Origin: Nocardia sputorum
Lineage (GTDB): Bacteria; Actinomycetota; Actinomycetes; Mycobacteriales; Mycobacteriaceae
NCBI RefSeq assembly: GCF_027924405.1
Contig: NZ_AP026978.1
Coordinates: 6,944,001-7,008,000, forward strand
Reading direction: 5' to 3'
DNA length: 64,000 nt
Made by a program: the position numbers and the translations under genes. The notes beneath the pieces were generated by a model. The model ran no database searches. It saw only the letters and a list, made by a program, of their open reading frames with translations, and had not been told where the DNA came from. Positions 28,593 through 38,544 of this stretch are shown piece after piece (position 1 is the stretch's first letter; every line of letters begins with the position of its first letter).

Positions 28593-29144
28593 TCAGCCGG
28601 GAACGACCACCACGTGCCGGTTCGGCTCGACGCCTTCGCTCTCGCTGCTGACGCCCTCGACGGCCGCCACCGCGTCGTGCACGATCTTGCGCTCGAACGG
28701 GGTCATGGGAGCCAGCGATTCCGGCTCACCCGAGGCCAGCACCCGCTGCGCCGCGGCCGCGCCGAGCTCGCTCAGCTCGGACCGCCGTTTCGCCCGCCAG
28801 CCCGCCACATCCAGCATCAGCCGACTGCGCACTCCGGTCGCCTGCTGCACAGCGAGACGAGTCAGTTCCTGCAACGCGTCGAGCACCTCGCCGTTGCGTC
28901 CCACGAGCTTGGTCAGGTCGCGGCCGCCGTCGATGCTCACCACGGCGCGGTCGCCTTCCACATCGAGATCGATGTCGCCGTCGAAGTCCAGCACATCGAG
29001 CAACTGCTCGAGGTAGTCACCCGCGATCTCGCCTTCTTCGATCAGCGCTTCCTCGGCATCGCTCACGACATCGCCGGTGTCCGCTCCGGCGCTCGCCGTC
29101 GTCGTCGTCACGGTGGCGTCCCCTCCGTCGGTCTCAACAGTCAT
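28593..29144 (-). CDS. jag: Jag/KhpB-like KH-R3H RNA-binding protein
   Basis: A 183-residue protein of the Jag/SpoIIIJ-associated family (KhpB/EloR), encoded next to yidC as in most Gram-positives. An acidic N-terminal linker of about 60 residues is followed by a KH domain with the GxxG loop in LVGRNGEVLDALQ, and an R3H domain with MTPFERKIVHDAV. It binds RNA and is linked to cell elongation and division in streptococci; the role in actinobacteria is inferred. Mycobacterial counterpart Rv3920c. It lies 117 bases downstream of yidC. Confidence 0.92.
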   Translation of the reverse strand: MTVETDGGDATVTTTTASAGADTGDVVSDAEEALIEEGEIAGDYLEQLLDVLDFDGDIDLDVEGDRAVVSIDGGRDLTKLVGRNGEVLDALQELTRLAVQQATGVRSRLMLDVAGWRAKRRSELSELGAAAAQRVLASGEPESLAPMTPFERKIVHDAVAAVEGVSSESEGVEPNRHVVVVPG

Positions 29145-29261
29145 TTGATTTCCTTCATCTGCTCATCGCGCGCGCCGGGCAATCGCCGCCGGGCGGTATT
29201 CGCGATCAAGGGGTTGCTCAGCGATAGAGAGAGGTGGGCGGCTCGGCCCACCGATCGGGTA

Positions 29262-30344
29262 TCAGCGCCTGCGCTTCTGATTCGCCCTGCCCCGGTTGCC
29301 AGGCCGTTTCTGGCCGGCCGGGCGGCGTTGGCCCGCGGACTGCTTAGACGGCTTCGCGGTACCGTTCGACGAGGCGACCGGAGTGTCCTCGTCCGTGGCG
29401 GTGTCAGCAGCCGCGGTGGGGGCGGGCTTCTTCTTCACGTTGACCGGTTTGGCGCCGGGCTTGGGCGCGTTCTGCGCGCGCTGCTCCAGCTTCGCCTGCT
29501 TCTTGGCTTCCTCTTCTTTCGCCATGCGACCGAACACGAGGTGCTGCTGCCCGTAGGTCCAGATGTTGTTGGAGACCCAGTACAGCAGGATGGCGATCGG
29601 CAGGAAGGGGCCACCGACGAGCACACCGAGCGGGAACACCCACAGCGCGAGTTTGTTCATCATCGCGGCCTGAGGATTGGCCGCGGCTTCCGGCGTCTGC
29701 CGCGCGACCGACGCGCGCGCGTTGAAGTGGGTCGCCAGACCGGCGATGACCATCAGGGGGATGGCGACGAGCGCGATGCTCAACTTGCTCGGCACACCGC
29801 CGTAGTCGGCGAACGCCTGCAACTCGTTGACCGGCGTGGTGATGAACGCGGAGATCGGCGCCCCGAAGATGCGCGCACTCAGGAAGGACTGGACGTCAGC
29901 TGCGTTGAAGACGTAGTTCGCCGTGTTCGCGTTCTGCTCGGGCGTCATGCCGAGCTGGCCGAAGCCGTGCCCGGTCCGGTTGAACGACCGCAGCACATGG
30001 AACAGCCCCAGGAACACCGGCACCTGAGCGAGGATCGGCAGGCAACCCATCAGCGGGTTGAAGCCGTTCTCCTTCTGCAGCTTCTGCATCTCGAGCGCCA
30101 TCTTCTGGCGGTCGTTCTTGTACTTCTTCTGCAGCTCTTTGATCTGCGGCTGCAGTTCCTGCATCTGCTTGGTGGTGCGCACCTGCTTGACGAACGGCTT
30201 GTAGAGCACCAGGCGCAGCGTGAACACCAGGAACACCACGGCCAGCGCCCAGGTGAGACCGTTGTCCGCGCCGAACGCGAACCCGAAGACCCGATGCCAG
30301 AACCAGAGGATCCAGGACACCGGGTAATAAATGAAGTCGAGCAC
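29262..30344 (-). CDS. yidC: Membrane protein insertase YidC
   Basis: A 360-residue YidC/Oxa1 insertase with about five membrane helices. The first periplasmic part is short (Gram-positive type). [22 protein letters not shown] contains the positively charged groove entry, and [22 protein letters not shown] and [22 protein letters not shown] are conserved core helices. A basic 80-residue C-terminal tail ends QKRRR, suited to ribosome binding. I place the start at the GTG at 30344 ([10 protein letters not shown]), where GGGAG is about ten bases upstream; GTG 30356 is possible. It is four bases after yidD. Confidence 0.94.
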   Translation of the reverse strand: MLDFIYYPVSWILWFWHRVFGFAFGADNGLTWALAVVFLVFTLRLVLYKPFVKQVRTTKQMQELQPQIKELQKKYKNDRQKMALEMQKLQKENGFNPLMGCLPILAQVPVFLGLFHVLRSFNRTGHGFGQLGMTPEQNANTANYVFNAADVQSFLSARIFGAPISAFITTPVNELQAFADYGGVPSKLSIALVAIPLMVIAGLATHFNARASVARQTPEAAANPQAAMMNKLALWVFPLGVLVGGPFLPIAILLYWVSNNIWTYGQQHLVFGRMAKEEEAKKQAKLEQRAQNAPKPGAKPVNVKKKPAPTAAADTATDEDTPVASSNGTAKPSKQSAGQRRPAGQKRPGNRGRANQKRRR

Positions 30345-30348
30345 GGCT

Positions 30349-30747
30349 CTATGCACTCCCGTCGTTCGTGTCGCCGATCACCGCGGGCGGCGATCCTTTA
30401 CAAGCGTTCGGCTCCGACCGCGGTCCGGCGGGCAGGCTCGATTCCTGCGTCGCCGCCTCGGTCGCTGCCCCATCCGTCGGCTCGGTGCGAAGTCCGGTCC
30501 GCTTCCGCTCCGGGACGGGGTCCCACCCACCAGGGTGCCAGGGCGCGCATTTGGCCAAGCGCACGACCGTCAATACGAGCCCGATGAACAGGCCCCGGGT
30601 GCGCAGCGCGGTGACCGCGTACTCGCTGCAGGTCGGGGTGAATCGGCACACCGGCATGCGGGTGGGGGAGACGTAGGTCCGATACAGCTCGATCGAGAAG
30701 ATCAGCACATTCGCGGGCAGTCTGGCGATCGTCGCCCAGAGGCTCAT
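30349..30747 (-). CDS. yidD: Membrane protein insertion efficiency factor YidD
   Basis: A 132-residue YidD. The core has [34 protein letters not shown], split here only by function: three Cys and the PxCxFxPTCSxYA signature are intact, followed by [15 protein letters not shown]-terminal Pro/Ala-rich tail of about 40 residues is lineage-specific. The ATG overlaps the rnpA stop (ATGA at 30744-30747), so translation is coupled. The frame is open further upstream inside rnpA, but that is not used. Confidence 0.93.
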   Translation of the reverse strand: MSLWATIARLPANVLIFSIELYRTYVSPTRMPVCRFTPTCSEYAVTALRTRGLFIGLVLTVVRLAKCAPWHPGGWDPVPERKRTGLRTEPTDGAATEAATQESSLPAGPRSEPNACKGSPPAVIGDTNDGSA

Positions 30748-31175
30748 GCCGTGCCACCCGTCGACACGCCCGCTGCGGCGCCGACGCCGAGCTTGCGCAG
30801 CGCGGTGCGCAGCTGGCGCAGCAAATCCTCCGACGACGCCGTGGCGGCGCCCGGGAGCGCACGAATCACGACATCGGTCCCGGGCGGCAATTCGTCGACC
30901 ACCTGGGCGCACATATGACGCAGGCGGCGGGCGACGCGATGTCGAATCACCGCGTTGCCCACCGCCTTGCTGACGATCAACCCGAAGCGGGGTCCGCCTA
31001 CCCGGACCAGCGCATCGTCGGGGATCTGATCGTGTCGTCCATTCGCGCCCACGCTTCCGTCATACCCGTGTGCGAGCGCATGCACGACCAGATCACGCCT
31101 CCCGATTCGCTGGCCGCGGCGCACCGTCCGGGAGAAGTCGGCACGATGATGCAACCGATACGGCTCAGGCAACAC
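30744..31175 (-). CDS. rnpA: Ribonuclease P protein component
   Basis: A 143-residue RnpA, the protein subunit of RNase P that helps mature tRNA 5' ends. The N-terminal LPEPYRLHHRADFSRTVRRG and the RNR-type motif GNAVIRHRVARRLRHM are diagnostic; the canonical RNR is RHR here. The start is GTG (complement 31173-31175). It is 21 bases downstream of rpmH and four-base overlapped with yidD, forming the classical rpmH-rnpA-yidD-yidC-jag-rsmG operon. Confidence 0.94.
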   Translation of the reverse strand: MLPEPYRLHHRADFSRTVRRGQRIGRRDLVVHALAHGYDGSVGANGRHDQIPDDALVRVGGPRFGLIVSKAVGNAVIRHRVARRLRHMCAQVVDELPPGTDVVIRALPGAATASSEDLLRQLRTALRKLGVGAAAGVSTGGTA

Positions 31176-31196
31176 CCGAGCGTCCGAGAGCGAGGG

Positions 31197-31340
31197 TCAG
31201 GCAGTGAGGGAAGCGCGGCCCTTACGGCGACGCGCCGAGACGATGGCGCGACCCGCACGGGTGCGCATCCGGAGGCGGAAGCCGTGAACCCGCGCCCGAC
31301 GACGGTTGTTCGGCTGGAACGTCCGCTTGCCCTTGGCCAC
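31197..31340 (-). CDS. rpmH: 50S ribosomal protein L34
   Basis: A 47-residue L34 read from GTG (complement 31338-31340): it begins [20 protein letters not shown], continues with [20 protein letters not shown], and ends RASLTA. This is a perfect family match including the FQPxxxxRxxxHGFRxRM core. It heads the leftward operon and is divergent from dnaA. It is too short to be picked up by length-filtered gene finding. Confidence 0.97.
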   Translation of the reverse strand: MAKGKRTFQPNNRRRARVHGFRLRMRTRAGRAIVSARRRKGRASLTA

Positions 31341-31977
31341 GGTCAACACTCCTCGAGTAGGCGGGCACCAGGTAGTGCCCGAAGCTTGTCGGTGATACGT
31401 GTATTGCGCGAATGAATCGCAGGTCTGGTCATCATCGGCGCGCGTCGGTCCTGGCGCACAGTCGGTCGATCACGACCTAAACGCGGTCAGCACAAGACCG
31501 CCACCGCACCAAGGGGTGACTGTACGAGGGTACTGATCGTCCAGGGACGGGTCAAACTCGCCCCCCTGTACGCCCCGGGCGCGGCGACCAGGCAGAATCG
31601 GCTTCCTCGAGTCAGTCGTTCTGGCAATGACCGTGAGTTCGTCCACACCCCTAGCCAGCACCCGTCCCGGGCCGCTAGGGTACGTAGCCAGTCGATTGCT
31701 GCAGAACCGCAGGTCGCAGCCTCGCCCTTCCCGCGCGTGCGCGCGTTCCACAGCTCCCCAGGGTTCTCCACATCTGTGGATAATTGTGTGGAAAGACCCC
31801 TGGAGTGGCATATTCGTAGGGCCGACGGTGCCACGCCGCTGTCCAGATGGGGGACCCGGACAGCGTCCGAACCGGTTACGGACGTACGCAGCGGATCACG
31901 GGCCCACCCCCGAGCAGCACACTCCACGCGTGCCCCGGCCGTCTGCTCCTATCGACCTACTCCGGGGAGGAAGCTGC
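31341..31977. promoter_or_regulatory. rpmH-dnaA divergent control region
   Basis: A 637-base gap holding the divergent promoters of rpmH and dnaA. A perfect DnaA box lies at 31775-31783 (TGTGGATAA, complement of TTATCCACA) beside TTCTCCACA at 31764-31772 and TTGTGTGGAA at 31784, consistent with DnaA autoregulation. GGGGAGG at 31964-31970 is the dnaA ribosome-binding site. The open frame that reaches upstream of the dnaA ATG from 31627 is not supported by any family similarity. Confidence 0.7.
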
Positions 31978-33915
31978 ATGGACGACGAGCAGAACGTGCT
32001 GGCCACAGTGTGGCCCGAGGTTGTCACCGAGCTCACCACCGGGTCACCGGACGGCGCTATCCCTCCGGTCACCCGAGCACAGCAGGCCTGGCTGAAGCTG
32101 GTCAAGCCGCTGACGGTCGCACAGGGGTTCGCCCTGCTCTCCGTACCTTCGTCGCTGGCACAGGAGGCCATCGAACGCGACCTGCGCGAACCCATCCTCC
32201 GGTCCCTCGGCCGCAGGCTCGGTCCCCAAGTGGAAGGACTCGGCGTCCGCATCGCCGCCCCGACCACCCCGACCGTCGACCGGCAGAGCAATACCCCCCG
32301 GCACGCGCGTATGACGAGCAGGCCAGAGCGGACCCGAGAGGGCCGGGCTCCCGCGGCATACCCCGGCTCGGAGTTCCCCGGCCGCGACGCCTACCCCGGA
32401 CCGCGTTATGCACAGCCGGCCGAATTCCCGGCAGCGTCTCCGTACAACGACGGCTCCGACTACCCGGGGGCGGAATACGGGCAGGACTTCGCCCCGCCGG
32501 AGGAGTACCGCCAACCGGAGTACGCCCACGCCGACTATCCACCGCGCGGCGAGTATTCCGCGACGGGCGAACTGCCCATGGTGCCCGGGGCGGACGTCGC
32601 ACCCCGTCGCGAACCCGGGCTTCCGCCCCGCAGGGAACCGGCCATCCCGCCGGGGCAGGAGTCCCTGTTCAATCCGGAACCGTCGCCGGGCGGCGTGCGC
32701 GGCCCGCTCCGTGCTCCGCTGCGCGAGACCGCCGACGACGACACCGGCCTGGCGCACGATCCGGTCCGGGAACCGGTCGGCGAGCACCCGCGCGGCGACC
32801 ACGACGACGAGCCCGTGGTGAACGTCCGCAACTCCTGGCCCACCTACTTCGCCAAGTCGCAGGAATCGCCCGCGCCGGCGACGTCCTCGGCCAGCCTGAA
32901 CGCGAAGTACACCTTCGAAACGTTCGTCATCGGCGCGTCCAACCGCTTCGCGCACGCCGCGGCGGTCGCCATCGCCGAAGCCCCGGCTCGTGCCTACAAC
33001 CCGTTGTTCGTCTGGGGAGCTTCCGGCTTGGGCAAGACCCACCTGCTGCACGCGGCGGGTCATTACGCACAGCGTCTCTTCCCGGGCATGCGGGTCAAGT
33101 ACGTGTCGACCGAAGAGTTCACCAACGACTTCATCAACAGCCTGCGCGACGACCGCAAGGTCGCGTTCAAGCGCCGCTACCGCGAGACCGACATCTTGCT
33201 GGTCGACGACATCCAGTTCATCGAGGGCAAGGAAGGCATCCAGGAGGAGTTCTTCCACACCTTCAACACCCTGCACAACGCGAACAAACAGATCGTCGTC
33301 TCCTCGGATCGCCCGCCCAAGCAACTGGCCACGCTGGAGGAGCGGCTGCGCACCCGATTCGAATGGGGTCTGATCACCGACGTGCAGCCGCCGGAGCTGG
33401 AGACGCGCATCGCCATCCTGCGCAAAAAGGCGCGGATGGACCGGCTCGACGTGCCCCACGATGTGCTGGAGCTGATCGCCAGCCGGGTGGAGCGCAACAT
33501 CCGGGAGCTGGAGGGCGCGCTGATCCGCGTGACCGCTTTCGCGTCGCTGAACGGCCAGCCGCTGGATCTTCCGCTGGCCGAGGTGGTGCTGCGAGATCTG
33601 ATGCCGGACACCACGGCGCTGGAGATCAACGCGGCCACGATCATGGCCGTCACGGCGGAGTACTTCAACACCACGCTGGAAGAACTCACCGGTCCCGGCA
33701 AAGCGCGACCGTTGGCTCAGGCCAGGCAGATCGCCATGTATCTGTGCCGTGAGCTGACCGACCTGTCCCTGCCGAAGATCGGGCAGGCGTTCGGCCGCGA
33801 CCACACCACGGTGATGTACGCGGAGAAGAAGGTACGCAAAGAGATGACCGAGCGACGCCGCGTCTACGACCAGGTGCAGGAACTCACAGCCCGGATCAAG
33901 CAACGCTCGCGCTGA
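31978..33915 (+). CDS. dnaA: Chromosomal replication initiator DnaA
   Basis: A 645-residue DnaA. Domain I (residues 1-90) has [20 protein letters not shown]. Domain II is unusually long (about 90-310), rich in Pro, Tyr, Arg and acidic residues, as in streptomycetes and nocardiae. Domain III AAA+ carries Walker A GASGLGKT (347-354), Walker B ILLVDD (about 405) and sensor motifs, and is followed by domain IV with the DnaA signature [14 protein letters not shown] (about 606-619) that contacts the DnaA box. ATG 31978 follows GGGGAGG at seven bases. It sets the origin together with the 34-kb repeat region. Confidence 0.98.
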   Translation: MDDEQNVLATVWPEVVTELTTGSPDGAIPPVTRAQQAWLKLVKPLTVAQGFALLSVPSSLAQEAIERDLREPILRSLGRRLGPQVEGLGVRIAAPTTPTVDRQSNTPRHARMTSRPERTREGRAPAAYPGSEFPGRDAYPGPRYAQPAEFPAASPYNDGSDYPGAEYGQDFAPPEEYRQPEYAHADYPPRGEYSATGELPMVPGADVAPRREPGLPPRREPAIPPGQESLFNPEPSPGGVRGPLRAPLRETADDDTGLAHDPVREPVGEHPRGDHDDEPVVNVRNSWPTYFAKSQESPAPATSSASLNAKYTFETFVIGASNRFAHAAAVAIAEAPARAYNPLFVWGASGLGKTHLLHAAGHYAQRLFPGMRVKYVSTEEFTNDFINSLRDDRKVAFKRRYRETDILLVDDIQFIEGKEGIQEEFFHTFNTLHNANKQIVVSSDRPPKQLATLEERLRTRFEWGLITDVQPPELETRIAILRKKARMDRLDVPHDVLELIASRVERNIRELEGALIRVTAFASLNGQPLDLPLAEVVLRDLMPDTTALEINAATIMAVTAEYFNTTLEELTGPGKARPLAQARQIAMYLCRELTDLSLPKIGQAFGRDHTTVMYAEKKVRKEMTERRRVYDQVQELTARIKQRSR

Positions 33916-33931
33916 GCGGCATCCACACCCG

Positions 33932-33965
33932 AGCACCGCCCCTGACCTGGGGCGGTGCTTTTTTG
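33932..33965 (+). terminator. dnaA terminator
   Basis: Perfect 11-bp stem AGCACCGCCCC (33932-33942) / GGGGCGGTGCT (33949-33959) with a six-base loop and a T run (33959-33964). It isolates dnaA transcription from the oriC repeats that follow. Confidence 0.93.
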
Positions 33966-33970
33966 TGGGC

Positions 33971-34014
33971 TGTGGATTCCTCGAGGAATCCTTGTGGAGT
34001 CCTCGAGGAATCCC
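33971..34014 (+). repeat. 22-bp origin repeat, tandem pair 1
   Basis: Two directly abutting 22-bp units (33971 and 33993). Each reads TGTGGAnTCC followed by TCGAGGAATCCn. Each combines a DnaA half-box (TGTGGA) with a TTCCTCGAGGAA-like palindrome. Confidence 0.9.
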
Positions 34015-34146
34015 CCGGTTTGTCCACCGATCTGTGCACAGGTCGGGGTAGCAGCCTCCGCGAGTTCCCTCACAGGGCGAATTACACAGTTTCCCCAGGC
34101 AGGTTTGCGCACAGCCGTTGACCAGGGCAGTGTCCGGATCAGGCCT

Positions 34147-34190
34147 TGTGGAATCCTCGAGGAGTCCGTGTGGAGTCCTCGAGGATTCCT
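34147..34190 (+). repeat. 22-bp origin repeat, tandem pair 2
   Basis: Two further abutting units (34147 and 34169) with the same TGTGGAnTCC then TCGAGGAnTCCn layout, exactly 176 bp (8 x 22) from pair 1. An extra half-unit CTCGAG follows 11 bp later at 34189. Confidence 0.9.
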
Positions 34191-34374
34191 CGAGCTGTCC
34201 ACGATTTCGTGCACATGTGTGAACAACCGGGTGAATCCGGTGGAACAACTCGAGGAGCGCTCGAGGATGAATCGGGGACAACCTGAGAACCTCCACAGCC
34301 GCCGGATGTTCATCCTCGAGACACCCCCTGGCCATCCCCACGGCACCACGCCCCCTGAACAGCGGATTCGGCCG

Positions 34375-34445
34375 CAGTCCACAGAATCCACAGCGCCTAC
34401 TACTACTTCAGTTCTTCTCATTAGAGATCTCTCTTCAAAACAGGG
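34375..34445 (+). promoter_or_regulatory. Putative origin unwinding element (DnaA boxes plus DnaA-trio)
   Basis: Two head-to-tail 9-mers sharing TCCACA (34375-34383, 34384-34392), a short GC block GCGCC, then CTACTACTACTT (34397-34408; TAG-TAG-TAG on the complement) and an AT-rich run through TTCTTCTCATTAGAG. This order matches the box/GC/DnaA-trio layout known from Bacillus oriC. Confidence 0.65.
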
Positions 34446-34790
34446 TGTGTGGAAAGTCGGCACGGCAGCGTCTCCTGCGCAGCCCCTCCCGGTTCACAGC
34501 AAGGACGACAGAGGGATCCCGGTCCCCCTCTCGAATCGGCGTAAGCAGTCCGCGCCCGCGGTACGCCCCGGCTCATCCCGCACCGCCGGCCCCATCCGTG
34601 CTCCCTTCCGAGGGGCGGTCGTCTGCGGTGCCGGAGGGTCGGGCTAGGTGCATGTCCCCTCCGCGGGTACGGTTCTATGTCGGTCGCCTGTGCCAGACTG
34701 CGAAGGCGGCCGATTCGGCAGGACCCTTTCGAGCACCGACACTGACGAGCCGACAACAGATCACGGAACCGGGAGAGGACAGATCGGGCG

Positions 34791-35966
34791 ATGGAGCTTG
34801 CAAGCATGAAGTTTCGGGTCGCCCGCGAGGATTTCGCCGAGTCCGTCGCCTGGGTGGCGCGCAGTCTTCCCTCCCGGCCGCCGGTACCGGTGCTCGGCGG
34901 CGTGCTGCTGGTCGCCGACGAGGACGGGCTGACCGTCTCCGGCTTCGACTACGAGGTCTCCGCGCAGGTGCGGGTCGCGGCCGAGGTCGCGGGGCCCGGC
35001 CAGGTGCTCGTCTCCGGTCGTCTGCTGGCCGATATCACCAAGGCGCTGTCCAACAAGCCGGTCGACGTCTCGGTGGACGGCACGCGCGTGTTGATCACCT
35101 GCGGCAGCGCGAAGTTCTCCCTGCCGACCATGCCGGTCGAGGACTATCCCCAGCTGCCCGAGGTGCCGCAGCAGACCGGTGAACTGAGTGTGGATGTCTT
35201 CGCGGAGGCCGTCGGCCAGGTCGCCGTCGCGGCGGGCCGCGACGACACGCTGCCCATGCTCACCGGTATCCGGGTGGAGATCGAGGGATCCCAGGTCGTG
35301 CTCGCGGCGACCGACCGGTTCCGCCTTGCCGTGCGGCACATCGAATGGCAGCCCGCGCGCGCCGATATCGAGACTTCGGTGCTCATCCCGGCCAGGACGC
35401 TGTCGGAGGCCGCCAAGACGCTCGGCCCCTCCGACGCGCCCGTGCAGCTGTCCCTGGGCTCCGGTGCCGGATCGGACGGCCTGCTCGGCATCGTGAACGC
35501 TGGTCGCCGGACCACCACTCGCCTGCTCGACGCGGAATTCCCCAAGTTCCGTCAATTGCTCCCCAAGGAGCACACCTCGATCGCCACCCTCGCCGTCGCC
35601 GCGCTGACCGACGCCATCAAGCGCGTCGCGCTGGTCGCCGAACGTGGCGCGCAGGTGCGGCTGGAGTTCTCCGCGGACGGCCTGCTGCTGTCCGCGGGCG
35701 GCGACGACGCGGGCCGCGCCGAGGAGTGGCTGGAGGCCGATTTCCGCGGCGAATCGCTCACCATCGCGTTCAACCCCGGATATCTCATCGACGGCTTGTC
35801 CGCCCTGCACGCCGACCGGGTCACTTTCGGCTTCACCACACCGAGCAGGCCCGCCGTGCTGCTGCCTGCGTCCGCGGAGGAGCCCGAAGTGCTGGACTCC
35901 GGGACGTTCGCCGCACTGTCGAGCCCGTACATCTATCTGCTGATGCCGGTCCGGCTCCCGGGCTGA
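34791..35966 (+). CDS. dnaN: DNA polymerase III sliding clamp
   Basis: A 391-residue beta clamp that tethers DNA polymerase III. Three tandem clamp folds are visible by the repeats [36 protein letters not shown] (middle domain hallmark) and the C-terminal [11 protein letters not shown], which is the conserved end. The start is ATG 34791; an in-frame ATG five codons on (34806) is possible. It lies downstream of oriC and upstream of recF as in all Mycobacteriales. No oddities. Confidence 0.97.
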   Translation: MELASMKFRVAREDFAESVAWVARSLPSRPPVPVLGGVLLVADEDGLTVSGFDYEVSAQVRVAAEVAGPGQVLVSGRLLADITKALSNKPVDVSVDGTRVLITCGSAKFSLPTMPVEDYPQLPEVPQQTGELSVDVFAEAVGQVAVAAGRDDTLPMLTGIRVEIEGSQVVLAATDRFRLAVRHIEWQPARADIETSVLIPARTLSEAAKTLGPSDAPVQLSLGSGAGSDGLLGIVNAGRRTTTRLLDAEFPKFRQLLPKEHTSIATLAVAALTDAIKRVALVAERGAQVRLEFSADGLLLSAGGDDAGRAEEWLEADFRGESLTIAFNPGYLIDGLSALHADRVTFGFTTPSRPAVLLPASAEEPEVLDSGTFAALSSPYIYLLMPVRLPG

Positions 35967-36062
35967 TCGCCTGTGCATGACCTGATGTCGAACGGATCCG
36001 CGCCGCGGGATCCAGCGCGGCCGAGCGGTGCCGCTGCTGGAAACTCCCCAGCGACGTCGGAG

Positions 36063-36102
36063 AAACCGGTGCTCCCGCAGCCAGAGCACCGGTTTATCCA
36101 CA
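36063..36102 (+). terminator. dnaN hairpin overlapping a DnaA box
   Basis: A perfect 12-bp inverted repeat, AAACCGGTGCTC (36063-36074) and GAGCACCGGTTT (36084-36095), whose last two bases begin a perfect DnaA box TTATCCACA (36094-36102). There is no long T run, so termination efficiency is uncertain. Confidence 0.65.
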
Positions 36103-36209
36103 GGTCTTCCACAGGAGTGCGGCGCACTGCACGAGGTCCGTTCGCCGCGGCCATGAGTTGCCGATCGGCGGGAATGTCGGCTTCGGCCCAGGCAGGGGCA
36201 CGATAGCGG

Positions 36210-37490
36210 ATGTTCGTCCGTGCTCTGTCGCTGCGCGACTTCCGCTCGTGGGAGCATGCGGAAGTCGAATTATCCCCAGGTCGCACCGTTTTCTTGGGAT
36301 CGAACGGCAACGGCAAGACAAACCTGCTGGAAGCGATCGGCTACTTGGCCACGCTCGGGTCGCATCGGGTCGCCACGGACGCTCCGTTGATCCGGACCGG
36401 TACCGAGCGCGCCCGGATCGGCGCCACCGTGGTCAACACCGGGCGCGAGTTGCGCATCGATGTCGAGCTGAATCAGGGCAGCGCGAATCGCGCCCAGATC
36501 AACCGCTCACCGGTCCGACGACCCCGGGAGATCCTCGGGATCCTGCAGACGGTGTTGTTCGCCCCGGAGGATCTCGCGCTGGTGCGCGGCGATCCCGGGG
36601 AGCGCCGCCGCTTCATGGACGAGTTGTGCACAACTCGCCTCCCCAGACTGGCCGCCGTCCGCAGCGACTATGACCGGGTGCTGCGCCAGCGCTCGGCGCT
36701 GCTGAAAACCGCCGGGCGGCAAGGCAGGTCGAAGGCCGACCTGAGCACCCTCGACGTGTGGGACGGACACCTCGCCGCGCACGCGTCCGTCCTGCTCGCC
36801 CAGCGGCTGCGTTTGGTGCACGATCTCGCGCCGTATCTGGCGCGGTCCTACGCGTCGATCGCCCCGGAATCGCGGCCCGCGTCGATCGTCTATCGCAGCT
36901 CCGCGCTGCCCCTGGAGTTCCTGGATCCGGCCAGACCGCCGCGCCCGGAGGACGCGGCGGAACTGGAGGCGATCTTGCTGACCGAACTCGCTGCCGCCCG
37001 GCCGAAGGAACTCGAGCGCGGCGTGTGCCTGGTCGGTCCGCACCGCGACGAACTGGACCTCGTGCTGGGAGATTCGCCCGCCAAGGGCTTCGCCAGCCAC
37101 GGCGAGTCGTGGTCGTTCGCATTGGCTTTGCGGTTGGGTGCGTTCGAACTGCTGCGCACCACCGGCGCCGAACCGGTGCTGCTGCTCGACGACGTGTTCG
37201 CCGAACTCGACCGTCGCCGCCGCGCCGCGCTGGCGGCCGTCGCCGCGGACGCGGAGCAAGTGCTGATCACCGCGGCCGTGCCGGAGGACGTGCCCGCCGA
37301 ACTCGCCGCCGTGCCGCTGCGAGTGGAAACCGCGGGCGGCCCCGACGGCCGCGTTTCCCGGATCGCCGCCGAGGATCGGTCCGACAGTGGCAGTTTCGGC
37401 GGTGAACGGCTGAACGACGACGCCACCCACTCGGCGCCCGAGGGTGAACGTGACCCGGTCGCCGGTTCGACGGAGTCGCGGACGCCCTAG
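36210..37490 (+). CDS. recF: Recombination protein RecF
   Basis: A 426-residue RecF, the SMC-like ATPase that loads RecA at gaps. Walker A is GSNGNGKT (residues 30-37). [26 protein letters not shown] lies around the signature region, and Walker B is [13 protein letters not shown]. The C-terminus is extended by about 40 acidic, disordered residues after [12 protein letters not shown] 36210 follows AGCGG weakly. It is separated from dciA by 358 bases, whereas mycobacterial recF and dciA overlap. Confidence 0.95.
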   Translation: MFVRALSLRDFRSWEHAEVELSPGRTVFLGSNGNGKTNLLEAIGYLATLGSHRVATDAPLIRTGTERARIGATVVNTGRELRIDVELNQGSANRAQINRSPVRRPREILGILQTVLFAPEDLALVRGDPGERRRFMDELCTTRLPRLAAVRSDYDRVLRQRSALLKTAGRQGRSKADLSTLDVWDGHLAAHASVLLAQRLRLVHDLAPYLARSYASIAPESRPASIVYRSSALPLEFLDPARPPRPEDAAELEAILLTELAAARPKELERGVCLVGPHRDELDLVLGDSPAKGFASHGESWSFALALRLGAFELLRTTGAEPVLLLDDVFAELDRRRRAALAAVAADAEQVLITAAVPEDVPAELAAVPLRVETAGGPDGRVSRIAAEDRSDSGSFGGERLNDDATHSAPEGERDPVAGSTESRTP

Positions 37491-37848
37491 CCATCCACAG
37501 GTGGAGTGGACCGGAGATCCGGCCTCGCCATCAGCCGCCCCGGTCCACTACAGTGACCAGTCGTCGGGAACGCCGATCGAGTCCTCAACAGCCGGAACCG
37601 ATTCCCTAACACCTGTGGAAAACTCGCTCGGACATCGGTGACCGCTTCCGCGAAACGCGCAACAGCAACAGTCGAGCAAGCGGCCACCCTGCCTGACAAT
37701 CCGGCGTTTTGGGCGGGGAACAGCGTGTTCTATCGGCCGCCTGGGTGTGCGGCATGCGCGATTCCTGGCGCTGGCAACCGTGGGCGGAGGCTGGGGACAA
37801 CTTGATCGAAACTGGGGACAGACCACGGGACGCGGAGGGAGAAGGGCG
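37491..37848. other. recF-dciA intergenic region
   Basis: No gene is supported. There is a perfect 10-bp inverted repeat AGTGGACCGG/CCGGTCCACT (37505-37514, 37540-37549) just after recF, a CCATCCACA sequence near 37490, and a TGTGGAAAA box-like element (37614-37622). GAAGGG before 37849 is the dciA ribosome-binding site. Confidence 0.5.
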
Positions 37849-38409
37849 ATGAGCGATCGGCCCACCGAGCCCGAATCCGCAGGAGCGGAACCCGAATTGC
37901 GAGGGATAGATCTGGCCCGGCGAGCCTTGGAGGAAGCGCGCGCCGCGGCACGTGCGAGCGGCAAGTCCGTCGGTCAGGGGCGTTCCTCGCCCCAGCGCAG
38001 GCTGCGGACCGGAGGGCGCAGGCGCACCGGATGGTCGGGCGCGGGCCCGGACGATCGCGATCCACAGCTGTTGTCGAAGTTGGCCGGCTCCCTCGCCAAG
38101 AGCCGCGGGTGGTCGGGCAAGGTGGCCGAGGGCATGGTCTTCGGCCGTTGGGCGGGAGTGGTCGGCGAGGACATCGCCGCGCACGCCACGCCGGTCACCT
38201 TGAAGGACGGCGTGCTGAGCATCTCCGCGGAGTCGACCGCCTGGGCTACCCAGTTGCGGATGCTGCAAGGCCAGATCCTCGCGAAGATCAATGCCGCGGT
38301 CGGCCAGGGGGTGGTGACCTCGCTGAAGATTTCCGGACCTGCCGCACCGAGCTGGCGCAAGGGCGAGCGGCATATCAAAGGTCGCGGACCGCGCGACACG
38401 TACGGATGA
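37849..38409 (+). CDS. dciA: DciA helicase-associated protein (DUF721)
   Basis: A 186-residue DciA (Rv0004 type), the ancestral loader/operator of replicative helicase DnaB in bacteria without DnaC. A basic, Ser/Arg-rich N-terminal half ([20 protein letters not shown]) precedes the DUF721 KH-like domain: [25 protein letters not shown], then [18 protein letters not shown], with the C-terminal [13 protein letters not shown] 37849 follows GAAGGG; the frame is open from 37747, but the added residues have no match. The conserved Trp and overall length are normal. Confidence 0.93.
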   Translation: MSDRPTEPESAGAEPELRGIDLARRALEEARAAARASGKSVGQGRSSPQRRLRTGGRRRTGWSGAGPDDRDPQLLSKLAGSLAKSRGWSGKVAEGMVFGRWAGVVGEDIAAHATPVTLKDGVLSISAESTAWATQLRMLQGQILAKINAAVGQGVVTSLKISGPAAPSWRKGERHIKGRGPRDTYG

Positions 38410-38458
38410 CCGCGCCGGGCAGTATGTGATACTTGGTGTTACGTTTACCCTGAAGCGG

Positions 38459-38474
38459 CGTTTCACGTGGAACG
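38459..38474. promoter_or_regulatory. parS-like site between dciA and hydrolase gene
   Basis: CGTTTCACGTGGAACG, inverse orientation of the 28434 form. It lies on the right side of oriC, 4.5 kb from dnaA. Confidence 0.7.
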
Positions 38475-38544
38475 CCCCGGTTCGACGTCCGCACCGGAAG
38501 CCCTGCGACGTCGGATCGGAACCGTCTGGGCAGAAGGAACCTCG

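Larger units (their letters stand above)
33916..34790. other. oriC: oriC region (dnaA-dnaN intergenic)
   Basis: An 875-base gap with no gene. Contents in order: dnaA terminator; a pair of 22-bp units (33971-34014); DnaA-box-like TTGTCCACC (34020-34028); a second pair of the same units (34147-34190); CTGTCCACG (34195-34203); TGTGAACAA (34218-34226, complement of TTGTTCACA); two more CTCGAG elements at 34249 and 34260 and one at 34315; then tandem boxes CAGTCCACA and GAATCCACA (34375-34392) leading into CTACTACTACTT and an AT-rich stretch to about 34444, the likely unwinding site. Right of that, to 34790, I see only presumed dnaN promoter sequence. Confidence 0.88.

Noticed and set aside
31627..31977. 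Upstream extension of the dnaA frame
   Set aside because: The ATG at 31978 has an ideal GGGGAGG site and the mature start [15 protein letters not shown] matches DnaA domain I; the extension covers DnaA boxes.
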